From Clostridiales bacterium (GTDB taxonomy: Bacteria > Bacillota > Clostridia > TANB77 > CAG-508), in assembly GCA_003507395.1 (NCBI GenBank), contig DNVW01000008.1:1-42473 (forward strand): a stretch of 42,473 bases of DNA, in the 5' to 3' direction. The notes under the pieces were generated by a model that had not been told where the DNA came from, searched no databases, and was given only the letters and a program-made list of their open reading frames with translations. How positions within the stretch are numbered: position 1 is the stretch's first letter; each line of letters begins with the position of its first letter. This document shows positions 16,701 to 23,970 of the stretch, piece after piece. A program made the position numbers and the translations under genes.

Positions 16701-16838
16701 GAGAAACATGGTAATTATCAAAATAATAAAGAGGAAAATCTTATATTGTTATGCCCTAATTGCCATTCTTTAACTAGTACGTATAAAGGAGCTAATAAAA
16801 ATTTTGGAAGGAAGGATAGAAGAAAGTATGCAAAGTAA
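16701..16838 (+). pseudogene. HNH endonuclease C-terminal remnant
   Basis: The frame from about 16701 reads KHGNYQNNKEENLILLCPNC then HSLTSTYKG. This is the C-terminal half of an HNH endonuclease (family form: H.DGN..N...NL.LLCPNCH..T.TY.G.N). The upstream half, including the first zinc CxxC knuckle and the catalytic His of a full protein, is missing; the sequence before it is the tRNA-Thr terminator. There is no start codon or ribosome binding site. HNH genes of this type are common in phages and mobile elements. The remnant ends inside the following gene's start region. Confidence 0.72.
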
Positions 16839-17559
16839 AGTGGTAATAGTTACTGGAGCTTCAAGAGGGATAGGTGCTAATATAGTAAAAACATTAGCAA
16901 AAAAAGGATACAATGTCATTTTAAACTATAATACATCAGAAAAAGAAGCAATAACTGTAAAACAAGAGTTAGAAAAAAAAGGAATAGAAATTGAAATATT
17001 TAAAGCAGATGTTTCTAAAAGGCAAGAGGCAAAAAAGTTAATTGAATTTGCATTAGAAAAATTCAAACAAATAGACGTTTTAGTAAATAATGCAGGTATA
17101 TCGCAAATAAAACTATTTACAGAAATAACAGACGAAGATTGGGCGAGGATGATTAATACAAACTTAAATTCAGTATTTTATTGTACGCAAGAGGCATTAC
17201 CAAATATGATTAATAACAAAAGTGGGTGTATTATAAATATTTCTTCAATATGGGGAATAACAGGAGCATCTTGCGAAGTACATTATTCGGTTTCTAAAGC
17301 TGCGATAGATGGATTGACAAAATCATTAGCAAAAGAATTAGGTCCATCAAATATAAGGGTAAATTCAGTAGCACCAGGATTTATAGATACAGATATAAAT
17401 AAAAACATATCAGAACAAGCAAGAAAGGAATTTATAGAACAGATACCAATGGAAAAGATAGGACAAACAGAAGATATATCTAAATGTGTAGAATGGTTAA
17501 TAGAGGATAATTATACAACAGGTCAAGTAATTTCTATAAATGGTGGAATAGTAATATAA
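16828..17559 (+). CDS. SDR reductase (FabG-like; candidate EF-P 5-aminopentanone reductase)
   Basis: Predicted 243-residue NAD(P)H-dependent short-chain reductase. The cofactor motif TGASRGIG is at about 8-15, NNAG follows near residue 88, and the catalytic Ser (NISSIWG) and Tyr-Lys (YSVSK) are present. General FabG annotation means 3-oxoacyl-ACP reduction, but no fatty-acid genes are near. The SSIWGITGASCEVHYS segment and short NGGIVI tail resemble the YmfI-type enzymes that finish the EF-P lysine modification, which I think is at least as likely. ATG 16828 was chosen over TTG 16804; its GGAAGGA site lies inside the HNH remnant. Confidence 0.82.
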   Translation: MQSKVVIVTGASRGIGANIVKTLAKKGYNVILNYNTSEKEAITVKQELEKKGIEIEIFKADVSKRQEAKKLIEFALEKFKQIDVLVNNAGISQIKLFTEITDEDWARMINTNLNSVFYCTQEALPNMINNKSGCIINISSIWGITGASCEVHYSVSKAAIDGLTKSLAKELGPSNIRVNSVAPGFIDTDINKNISEQARKEFIEQIPMEKIGQTEDISKCVEWLIEDNYTTGQVISINGGIVI

Positions 17560-17570
17560 AAGACAATCAA

Positions 17571-17600
17571 AAAAACTGACACCAATGTCAGTTTTTTATT
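17571..17600. terminator. Bidirectional terminator
   Basis: AAAAACTGACA pairs with TGTCAGTTTTT around CCAA, followed by TTATTTT; the A-run on the left serves the minus-strand gene. Confidence 0.85.
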
Positions 17601-17617
17601 TTATATAAATTAATGCT

Positions 17618-18079
17618 CTATTCTTCTATTTTTCTTTTATAATTTCCAGAAATTAATTTTGGCAAATAAGTAATTACTTTATAAATAGTAAGCTTTATTT
17701 TTTTGCTCCATATATATGTTTTCCTTAGTCTTCTACTTTCTGCAATATTATTATTTTTATCTTGGACAACTAAAGCTAATTCGACTTTTTCAATAGGAAA
17801 TACATAATTAGCATTGTTATTATTATCCCATTCATTTTTAGAATTTCTAAAACAGAAATTTAAAGTATCGCCTGATAATAAGTCTATTTCAGCTTGAAAT
17901 CCTAATTCGGTTTTTTCCATTTTAACTTCATTAACATTGTTCCAGTTTGGACCAAATCCGTAATGAATATAAACCTCCTCAGAATTGCCTTGGAAAAGAA
18001 CACCAACATATGAGATTTTAACTTTAGTGTTTTCAACTAATTTATCTGTATTAAAAAAAACATTTTTTACTAATTCCAT
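17618..18079 (-). CDS. Carbohydrate-binding (CBM25/26-like) domain protein
   Basis: Predicted 153-residue protein whose first about 110 residues resemble a starch-binding CBM25/53-type beta sandwich: VKISYVGVLFQ, EEVYIHYGFGPNWNN, and LNFCFRNSKNEWDNNNNANY, with the conserved aromatic and Asn-rich binding strip. There is no signal peptide and no catalytic domain, so it may act on internal glycogen, but this is inference. The basic C-terminus (IYKVITYLPKLI) could touch the membrane. I chose the ATG at 18079 because GGGAG precedes it. Confidence 0.75.
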   Translation of the reverse strand: MELVKNVFFNTDKLVENTKVKISYVGVLFQGNSEEVYIHYGFGPNWNNVNEVKMEKTELGFQAEIDLLSGDTLNFCFRNSKNEWDNNNNANYVFPIEKVELALVVQDKNNNIAESRRLRKTYIWSKKIKLTIYKVITYLPKLISGNYKRKIEE

Positions 18080-18179
18080 TTTTATATCTCCCTCATTCAT
18101 CTCTTGTTTATATTACAAACTAAATTATATTATTAAATAAAATATTATTCAAGTATTTTCTACAAAAAATATAAAAAAA

Positions 18180-18758
18180 TTAATTTTTTTTGATACCTAC
18201 AACCTTACCTATAATATTAAATTCATCATATTCCGAAAAATTTATCGATTTATAGTCCTTGTTATCTGATTTTAAAATTAATCTATCTGCTCTAACTACA
18301 AATTTTCGTACATAAATTTGACCTCTAATTTGAACTATAGCTAGATCATTACTGCTTAATGGAGCATTTAATTCAACAAAAAGATAATCTCCTTTTTTTA
18401 TTTTTGGTTCCATAGAACTATCTGGCATTTTTACAGCGACTGCTGCAGTGGAAGCACTAGAAGGACATTCTATAAAATCAGCTATATTTTCAAAAGCTAG
18501 AACTCTATTATATGTCATGTGTCTAAAAATTTTATAATAATCCTGTTCATCATATGTGGCTTTATCATACATAAACATAAAAGTTTGATAAGGAACATCT
18601 AAAGCTTTACAAATACTTTTTAAAGCTCTGTGGCTAGGAATACGTTCACCTTTTTCAATGTGAGTAAGATGACCAATATCAATTTTAGTAAGTTTAGAAA
18701 GTTGTGTTTTAGACATATTTTTTTCTTTTCTTGCTTTAGCAATCATATCACCAATCAT
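18180..18758 (-). CDS. XRE-type regulator with S24 (LexA/CI-like) domain
   Basis: Predicted 192-residue repressor. Residues about 4-62 are an XRE helix-turn-helix (MSKTQLSKLTKI then HIEKGERIPS). The C-terminal part is an S24 domain with the nucleophile region DSSMEPKIKKGD and the lysine block YVRKFVV, so the Ser-Lys dyad looks intact. I see no Ala-Gly or Cys-Gly pair in the linker (SSASTAAVAVKM), where LexA/CI proteins cleave themselves, so classical self-cleavage is doubtful. No prophage genes are adjacent. It is divergent from the VanW gene, which it might control. Confidence 0.85.
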   Translation of the reverse strand: MIGDMIAKARKEKNMSKTQLSKLTKIDIGHLTHIEKGERIPSHRALKSICKALDVPYQTFMFMYDKATYDEQDYYKIFRHMTYNRVLAFENIADFIECPSSASTAAVAVKMPDSSMEPKIKKGDYLFVELNAPLSSNDLAIVQIRGQIYVRKFVVRADRLILKSDNKDYKSINFSEYDEFNIIGKVVGIKKN

Positions 18759-18892
18759 TATAAATCACTCTTTTTACCATTTTTTTTCATTATATAAAAA
18801 ATATATATAAAAGTCCAGAAAAAATAACAATTTTTACTAAATAAAGTATATTGTAAAAAAATAATTTATATGGTAATATATGTTTAAGATAA

Positions 18893-18908
18893 AGTATAAA
18901 TATATACT
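18893..18908. promoter_or_regulatory. Candidate operator before the VanW gene
   Basis: AGTATA-AATA-TATACT is an inverted repeat 30 bases before the VanW start, in the space shared with the divergent XRE-S24 regulator gene. The AT-rich background makes chance plausible. Confidence 0.25.
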
Positions 18909-18938
18909 AAAGCAAATAAAAAAATAAAGGGGTACAAT

Positions 18939-20753
18939 ATGGAAGAACATGGAGATAAAGCAATAAAAATAGAAGAAAATAAAACCATAGTAGAAGAAAT
19001 AAATAACGAAAATGAAATACTAAAAAATATAGAGGAAGGCTATGAAGAAAAAGGAACAAAAGAGACAAGAAAATCAAGACGAGAGAAGGCAAAAGAAAGT
19101 AAAAGAAAAGCAACAATTGCTATAATGATAACATTAATAATATGTTCTCTAATAATATTTTCTATAATATTTGCATTACTAAATATAAAAAATACGAATA
19201 TTTTATCAGGCATATCAATATTAAATATAGATGTTTCTGAAATGTCAAAAGAAGAAGCTTTACAAAAAGTAAATGATATAATAAATGAAAAATTAACAAG
19301 TGATATTACAATAAAACACGGAAGTTATGAAACAGTAGTAAATACAAGCCAATTTGGGATAAAATTTAATATAGATAAAGCTGTCAACAAAGCTTACAAT
19401 ATTGGAAAAGCAGATAATATTGTAGTAAATAATTATAAAATTTTATTAACTAAACTGTTCAAAACAAATATTGAACCAGAATTAATTATTGATGAGGAAG
19501 TTTTACAAAATAAAATAAAAGAAATATCAGCTAAGTTGCCAAATGCAGTAGTAGAAAACAGCTATTATATAGAAGGAAAAAAACTTATAATAGTAAGAGG
19601 AAAAAGAGGAAATAAAGTAGAGAGCGAAAAATTTAAAAATATATTGTATGCTCAAATTAAAGACATAAATAAAAAAGAGAATATCATAGAATTACCTGTG
19701 CAAGAGGCTGATCCAGAACCTATAAACTTAGAAAAAATAAGAAAAGAGATATACAAAGAACCTAAAGATGCATATATAGAGGAAAATCCATTTAAAGTAT
19801 ATACACATGTAAATGGTGTGGACTTTGATATGTCTATGGAAGAAGCGGAAAAAATTATTGAAGAAAACAAGCAAGAATATGAAATACCATTAAAAATAAC
19901 TATACCTAAAAAAACATTAGCTGATCTAGGAGAAAAAGCATTTCCAGATCAATTATCTACATATACAACAAGATATAATGCAGGTAATTATAATAGAAGT
20001 AATAATTTAGAATTAGCTGCAAAAGCAATTAATGGAACTATACTTATGCCAGGCGAAACATTTTCATATAATCAAACGGTTGGTGAAAGAACAATTAGTG
20101 CTGGATATAAAGCAGCAGGTGCATATGCAGGAGGAAAGGTTGTACAAGATGTCGGTGGGGGGATATGTCAAATATCTTCTACATTATATAATGCAGTATT
20201 ATTGGCAAATTTAGAAGTCACAGATAGAAGTAACCACTGTTTTGAAACTTCTTATGTGGCAGCAGGTAGAGATGCAACAGTTAATTGGGGAACAGTAGAT
20301 TTTCAATTTAAAAATAATAGGAACTATCCAATAAAAATAGAGACTGTAGCTAAAGATGGGATTACAACAGCACAAATATATGGAATCAAAGAAAAAACAG
20401 AATATGAGGTAATAATTCAATCAAAAATAACTTCATATATATATCGTACTACAAAATATAAAAATGATGCAACATTAGAAGAGGGAAAAGAAATTGTTGA
20501 AGAAAGTGGATTTGATGGATGCAATAGCGAAACATATAAAATATTAAAGCTAAATGGAAAAGTAATATCACAAACATTAGTATCAAGAGACACATATGAT
20601 CCTATGGACAGAATCGTAATAAGAGGAACAAAAAAGATAGCAAAACCAGAAGTTATAGTTCCCGTAAATAGTGGAGAAGAAGAGAAGGATAAACCTCAAG
20701 AAACAGATATAAACTCAGAAGAAAGTGATATAAATCAAGAAAGCGTAACTTAA
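18939..20753 (+). CDS. VanW family protein with peptidoglycan-binding-like domains
   Basis: Predicted 604-residue membrane-anchored cell-wall protein. A charged cytoplasmic N-terminus of about 57 residues precedes a membrane segment at 58-82. Two PG_binding_4-type regions follow, each beginning with a VSEMSKEEAL- or SMEEAEKII-like motif. The VanW domain runs from about 340 to 470 (YTTRYNAGNYNRSNNLELAA, GETFSYNQTVGERT, VGGGICQISSTLYNA). The tail is a beta region then a Glu-rich end. VanW domains occur in glycopeptide-resistance clusters but are widespread in Clostridia with unknown function; this gene alone does not imply resistance. AAAGGGG lies upstream. Confidence 0.9.
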   Translation: MEEHGDKAIKIEENKTIVEEINNENEILKNIEEGYEEKGTKETRKSRREKAKESKRKATIAIMITLIICSLIIFSIIFALLNIKNTNILSGISILNIDVSEMSKEEALQKVNDIINEKLTSDITIKHGSYETVVNTSQFGIKFNIDKAVNKAYNIGKADNIVVNNYKILLTKLFKTNIEPELIIDEEVLQNKIKEISAKLPNAVVENSYYIEGKKLIIVRGKRGNKVESEKFKNILYAQIKDINKKENIIELPVQEADPEPINLEKIRKEIYKEPKDAYIEENPFKVYTHVNGVDFDMSMEEAEKIIEENKQEYEIPLKITIPKKTLADLGEKAFPDQLSTYTTRYNAGNYNRSNNLELAAKAINGTILMPGETFSYNQTVGERTISAGYKAAGAYAGGKVVQDVGGGICQISSTLYNAVLLANLEVTDRSNHCFETSYVAAGRDATVNWGTVDFQFKNNRNYPIKIETVAKDGITTAQIYGIKEKTEYEVIIQSKITSYIYRTTKYKNDATLEEGKEIVEESGFDGCNSETYKILKLNGKVISQTLVSRDTYDPMDRIVIRGTKKIAKPEVIVPVNSGEEEKDKPQETDINSEESDINQESVT

Positions 20754-20767
20754 ATTATTGTGTTTAT

Positions 20768-20821
20768 CTTGACAAATTTAAAACACAGCATTATAATAAT
20801 AATTGTTTTAAATTTGTCAAG
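20768..20821. promoter_or_regulatory. tRNA-Lys(CTT) promoter inside an 18-bp inverted repeat
   Basis: TTGACA (20769-20774) and TATAAT (20792-20797) have exactly 17 bases between them, a consensus promoter. The arm CTTGACAAATTTAAAACA (20768-20785) is repeated as its perfect reverse complement at 20804-20821, so the minus strand also shows TTGACA with a TATTAT 16 bases later. The right arm covers the expected start of transcription. Confidence 0.8.
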
Positions 20822-20829
20822 AAAAATAT

Positions 20830-20905
20830 GCGCCATTAGCTCAGTTGGTAGAGCAGCAGACTCTTAATCTGATGGTCGGAGGTTCGACTCCTCTATGGCG
20901 CACCA
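20830..20905 (+). tRNA. tRNA-Lys(CTT)
   Basis: Acceptor GCGCCAT with ATGGCGC, anticodon loop CTCTTAA on a CAGA/TCTG stem, T loop GTTCGACTC, CCA encoded. Reads AAG. Confidence 0.98.
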
Positions 20906-20937
20906 AAGGAGTAGTAAAAAACTATTCCTTTTTTTCA
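20905..20937 (+). terminator. Terminator of tRNA-Lys(CTT)
   Basis: AAAGGAGTAGT pairs with ACTATTCCTTT (one G-U) around an A loop, followed by a T-run. Confidence 0.8.
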
Positions 20938-21240
20938 GTTCCTAAGATAAAAAATATGAAAATATTGATAAAATACTTGACAATACAGGACGAGCATTTT
21001 ATTACTACATATAGTTTTATATAAGGAAGTAAGATTGTGGAAGAGAAATTAAAGAAGAATTATTAGAAAGAATAGTTAATAATTACAATGGACTAACAAA
21101 AAAATAGGTCCATGAAATTTTCTTAAAAAAATACTGAATAATTAAATTAAGTAGCCATAATCTTTTATTTATACTGGAGGTAATATAAATGGAGATATTG
21201 CTATTTATCTATTGTAAAATACAAAGTTTTATGGTACAGT
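20938..21240 (+). other. Degenerate intergenic stretch without an intact gene
   Basis: No gene of normal length is seen. One short frame reads EIKEELLERIVNNYNGLTKK and then stops; a second frame continues VHEIFLKKY, suggesting a frameshifted helical fragment of unknown origin. A strong site (GGAGG near 21176) precedes a 24-codon ORF from 21190 that ends in the REP-like repeat. I read this as decayed sequence, with low confidence. Confidence 0.35.
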
Positions 21241-21307
21241 GTGTCAAAGGGCAGAGTCTCTGACACTAACATAAATTTGTGCCAAAATTCCCCGTCCCCT
21301 TTGGCAC
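21241..21307. repeat. Second REP-like double inverted repeat
   Basis: GTGTCA (21241-21246) pairs with TGACAC (21261-21266), and GTGCCAAA (21279-21286) pairs with TTTGGCAC (21300-21307) around a C-rich loop (ATTCCCCGTCCCC). It is GC-rich compared with its flanks and similar in architecture to the element at 6164-6208. Confidence 0.6.
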
Positions 21308-21346
21308 CATTAATTGAAGAATATATTAAAAAAGTTAGGAGCTAGG

Positions 21347-21805
21347 ATGTTAGAAAAAGAAAAATTTATGCTAGAAGCATTAAAACAAGCTAAAAAAGCA
21401 TATAACAAAGAAGAAATACCAGTAGGGGCTATAATAGTAAGAGATGGAAAAATTATAGCAAGAGCATACAATAGAAAAGAGGAAAAAAAAGATACAACAC
21501 AACATGCAGAAATTATAGCTATAAAAAAAGCAAGTAAAAAATTGAATGCTTGGAGATTGCAAGATTGTGAAATGTATGTTACACTAGAACCATGTGCAAT
21601 GTGTGCAGGAGCATTAATACAAGCACGAATTAAAAAGGTGTATATAGGTACAATGGATAAAAAGACAGGTGCTTGTGGTTCAGTTCTAAATTTATTAGGT
21701 GATTATACATTTAACCATAAAGTAGAAATAGAAACAGGAATAGTGCAAGAAAAATGTGAAAAAATTTTAAAGGATTTTTTTAAAAATTTAAGAAATAAAA
21801 AGTAA
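21347..21805 (+). CDS. tadA: tRNA adenosine(34) deaminase TadA
   Basis: Deaminates A34 to inosine in the anticodon of tRNA-Arg(ACG), letting it read CGU, CGC and CGA but not CGG. The 152 residues carry the zinc deaminase motifs HAE at 53-55 (His ligand and catalytic Glu) and PCAMC with Cys83 and Cys86. NAWRLQDCEMYVTLEPC is the usual block. ATG 21347 follows AGGAG; an upstream in-frame start at 21314 lies before that site. tRNA-Ser(CGA) starts seven bases after its stop. Its specificity bears directly on the CGG recoding sites in this window. Confidence 0.95.
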   Translation: MLEKEKFMLEALKQAKKAYNKEEIPVGAIIVRDGKIIARAYNRKEEKKDTTQHAEIIAIKKASKKLNAWRLQDCEMYVTLEPCAMCAGALIQARIKKVYIGTMDKKTGACGSVLNLLGDYTFNHKVEIETGIVQEKCEKILKDFFKNLRNKK

Positions 21806-21812
21806 ATATTGT

Positions 21813-21905
21813 GGAGTGGTATCGAAGTGGTCATAACGAGGCTGATTCGAAATCAGTTAGTCTGCGAAAACAGGCACGTGGGTTCGAATCCCACCCACTC
21901 CGCCA
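21813..21905 (+). tRNA. tRNA-Ser(CGA)
   Basis: Class II tRNA of 93 bases: acceptor GGAGTGG with CCACTCC, anticodon loop TTCGAAA on a CTGA/TCAG stem, long variable arm, T loop GTTCGAATC, CCA encoded. Reads TCG. Confidence 0.96.
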
Positions 21906-21928
21906 AATTTTTCATGCGAGGAGGATAC

Positions 21929-22678
21929 ATGGAAACAGATAAAAAAAAGCAAACTATAAAATTCTATTTGGCTGTAACTGTATTAATTTTAATATTAATA
22001 GTAATTGCAATTATAATGATAAAATATGAAGTAGAAGGGGAACAAAATATGCCTTTTAAATTATCTAAAATTATAATTGTTAGTACAGCAGAAGGTGTGG
22101 AGCAGGAAAAAACAAATAAAAAATGGAATTTTAATATATTTCAAAACAATGATATATACTTTTATATAGACAAAAATGAGGAATTTAAAACTGAGAAACA
22201 AATGTATATAGAGAGTATTAGCATAGAAAACATTAGAATTGTAAAAGCACCAAAAATAGGAGAAGTAATAACATATATGCCAAATAGCTCAGAAGGAAGG
22301 TTATATGATTATTCAGAAGATTATATTGTAGATGAAAGATTAAAATATAAAGGTGGAGCACGTAGCAATTCAAAAATATTAGAAATAGGAAACCAAGGTG
22401 GAAATGCAACAATAAGATTTAGCAATACAAATATAGGAAAGTACGAATCTGATGAAGATGAACAAATTATACATGATGGTACATTAATTAAAAAAATAGA
22501 AAAAACTACAGACGATATTAAATTTACAGTTGCATTTGATTTCATAATAACAATAAATAAAAACAAATATAAAGCAGAGATAACATTAGAATTGCCATGC
22601 GGAGATATTGCCGAAGAAGGAACTGTAAACTTTGAAAAAACAGATATGAAAGATATTATTTTTAAAAGGGAAAAATAA
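21929..22678 (+). CDS. Hypothetical single-pass membrane protein
   Basis: Predicted 249-residue protein with a membrane anchor at about 10-33 and a beta-rich outside domain (FKLSKIIIVSTAEGVEQE, ATIRFSNTNIGKY, NKYKAEITLELP). GGAGGAT precedes the ATG, so earlier in-frame starts inside tRNA-Ser are ruled out. I recognise no family. It sits between tRNA-Ser and butyrate kinase, 31 bases before the latter, and may share its transcript. Confidence 0.65.
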   Translation: METDKKKQTIKFYLAVTVLILILIVIAIIMIKYEVEGEQNMPFKLSKIIIVSTAEGVEQEKTNKKWNFNIFQNNDIYFYIDKNEEFKTEKQMYIESISIENIRIVKAPKIGEVITYMPNSSEGRLYDYSEDYIVDERLKYKGGARSNSKILEIGNQGGNATIRFSNTNIGKYESDEDEQIIHDGTLIKKIEKTTDDIKFTVAFDFIITINKNKYKAEITLELPCGDIAEEGTVNFEKTDMKDIIFKREK

Positions 22679-22709
22679 TATAAAATATTAAATGGAAAGA
22701 AGGAATAAT

Positions 22710-23792
22710 ATGTATAGGATATTAGCAATTAATCCAGGTTCAACATCTACCAAAATAGCACTTTTTGACGATGAAAAGATGGTTTTTAAGGAAAACTTAA
22801 CACATGAGGCAGACAAGTTAGCACAATTTAAAGAAATATCAGAGCAACTACCATATAGAACAGAGATGGTAATTGAAGCACTAAACAAAAATAACATACC
22901 TCTAGAAACGATAGATGCATTTTCTGGAAGAGGAGGAGGACTTGTATCAGTAGCTGGAGGAACATATGAGATAAATGATATATTATTACATCATGCACAA
23001 ATAGGCTATACAATGAAACATGCATCTGTATTAGGAGCACAAATAGCATATAATTTAGCAAAAATAAATAATAAAAAAGCATATGTTGTAAATCCTGTAA
23101 CTGTAGATGAAAAACAAGAAATATCAAGAGTTACTGGAATAAAAGGAATATACAATCAAAGTATATTCCATGCGTTAAATCAAAAAGAAGTAGCACATCA
23201 ATATGCTAATAGCATAGGAAAAAAATATGATGAATTAAATTTAATTGTAGCACATTTAGGTGGCGGAATTTCTGTTGGAGCACATAAAAATGGAAAAATT
23301 ATAGAGGTAAACAATGCTTTAAACGGAGATGGGCCATTTGCACCAACAAGAAGTGGAAAAGTTCCTGCAATAGATTTAATAGAAATGTGCTTTTCAGGTA
23401 AATATAGTGAAGAAGAACTTAAAGAACTAATTACTAAAAAAGGAGGACTAGTATCACATTTAGGAACAAGTGACGCAAGAGATGTAGTAAAAATGATAGC
23501 AGAAGGAAATGAATATGCAAAATTAGTTTATGATGCAATGATCTATCAGGTAGCAAAGGAAATAGGAGCACAAAGTGTGGTACTAAAAGGAAAAGTAGAT
23601 GCCATAATACTAACAGGTGGAATGGCATATGATGAATATTTTATAAAAACATTAAAAGAGTATATATCTTTTATAGGAAAAGTTGTAATTATTCCAGGAG
23701 AAGAAGAAATGCAAGCTCTATCAAATGGGGTATTAAGAGTATTAAATGGAGAAGAAAAAGCACAAGAGTATACAGGAGTACCAGTAAAATAG
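22710..23792 (+). CDS. buk: Butyrate kinase
   Basis: Converts butyryl phosphate and ADP to butyrate and ATP, the last step of one fermentative butyrate route; related enzymes act on branched-chain acyl phosphates. The 360 residues show the acetate/butyrate kinase (ASKHA) signature: INPGSTSTK at 7-15, AHLGGGISVGAHKNG, NGDGPFAPTRSG, and the closing ILTGGMAYDE block. It is shorter than acetate kinase, as expected. ATG 22710 follows AAGAAGGA. The usual partner phosphotransbutyrylase is not adjacent. Confidence 0.93.
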   Translation: MYRILAINPGSTSTKIALFDDEKMVFKENLTHEADKLAQFKEISEQLPYRTEMVIEALNKNNIPLETIDAFSGRGGGLVSVAGGTYEINDILLHHAQIGYTMKHASVLGAQIAYNLAKINNKKAYVVNPVTVDEKQEISRVTGIKGIYNQSIFHALNQKEVAHQYANSIGKKYDELNLIVAHLGGGISVGAHKNGKIIEVNNALNGDGPFAPTRSGKVPAIDLIEMCFSGKYSEEELKELITKKGGLVSHLGTSDARDVVKMIAEGNEYAKLVYDAMIYQVAKEIGAQSVVLKGKVDAIILTGGMAYDEYFIKTLKEYISFIGKVVIIPGEEEMQALSNGVLRVLNGEEKAQEYTGVPVK

Positions 23793-23887
23793 AAATTTGT
23801 CAAAAAATAAGAAAAATGTAAAGTAAATAACTATTTTTGTCGAAGGTATTGCAAAATAAAATAAAAAATATAAAATTGACAGAGGAT

Positions 23888-23926
23888 AGAGGTTAAAAGC
23901 TTTTTAACACTAACCTCTGTTTTTTC
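23888..23926 (+). terminator. Terminator after butyrate kinase
   Basis: AGAGGTTA (23888-23895) pairs with TAACCTCT (23911-23918), followed by GTTTTTTC. A nearby AGAGG copy at 23881 gives an alternative register. Confidence 0.75.
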
Positions 23927-23970
23927 TTCAAATAATTTAATTCTAAATAAAAATCAAAAAGAGGTAAAAA

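Noticed and set aside
18939..20753. Glycopeptide resistance cluster
   Set aside because: VanW domain proteins are common in Clostridia; no vanA/H/X/R/S genes are present.
21809..21928. Coding frame through tRNA-Ser into the membrane protein
   Set aside because: It is simply an open frame in the tRNA; the true start at 21929 has GGAGGAT.
22828..23127. Minus-strand open frames opposite buk and many other genes
   Set aside because: They are low-complexity shadows (Leu/Ile/Ser/Phe-rich) caused by AT-rich codon use, without sites or domains.
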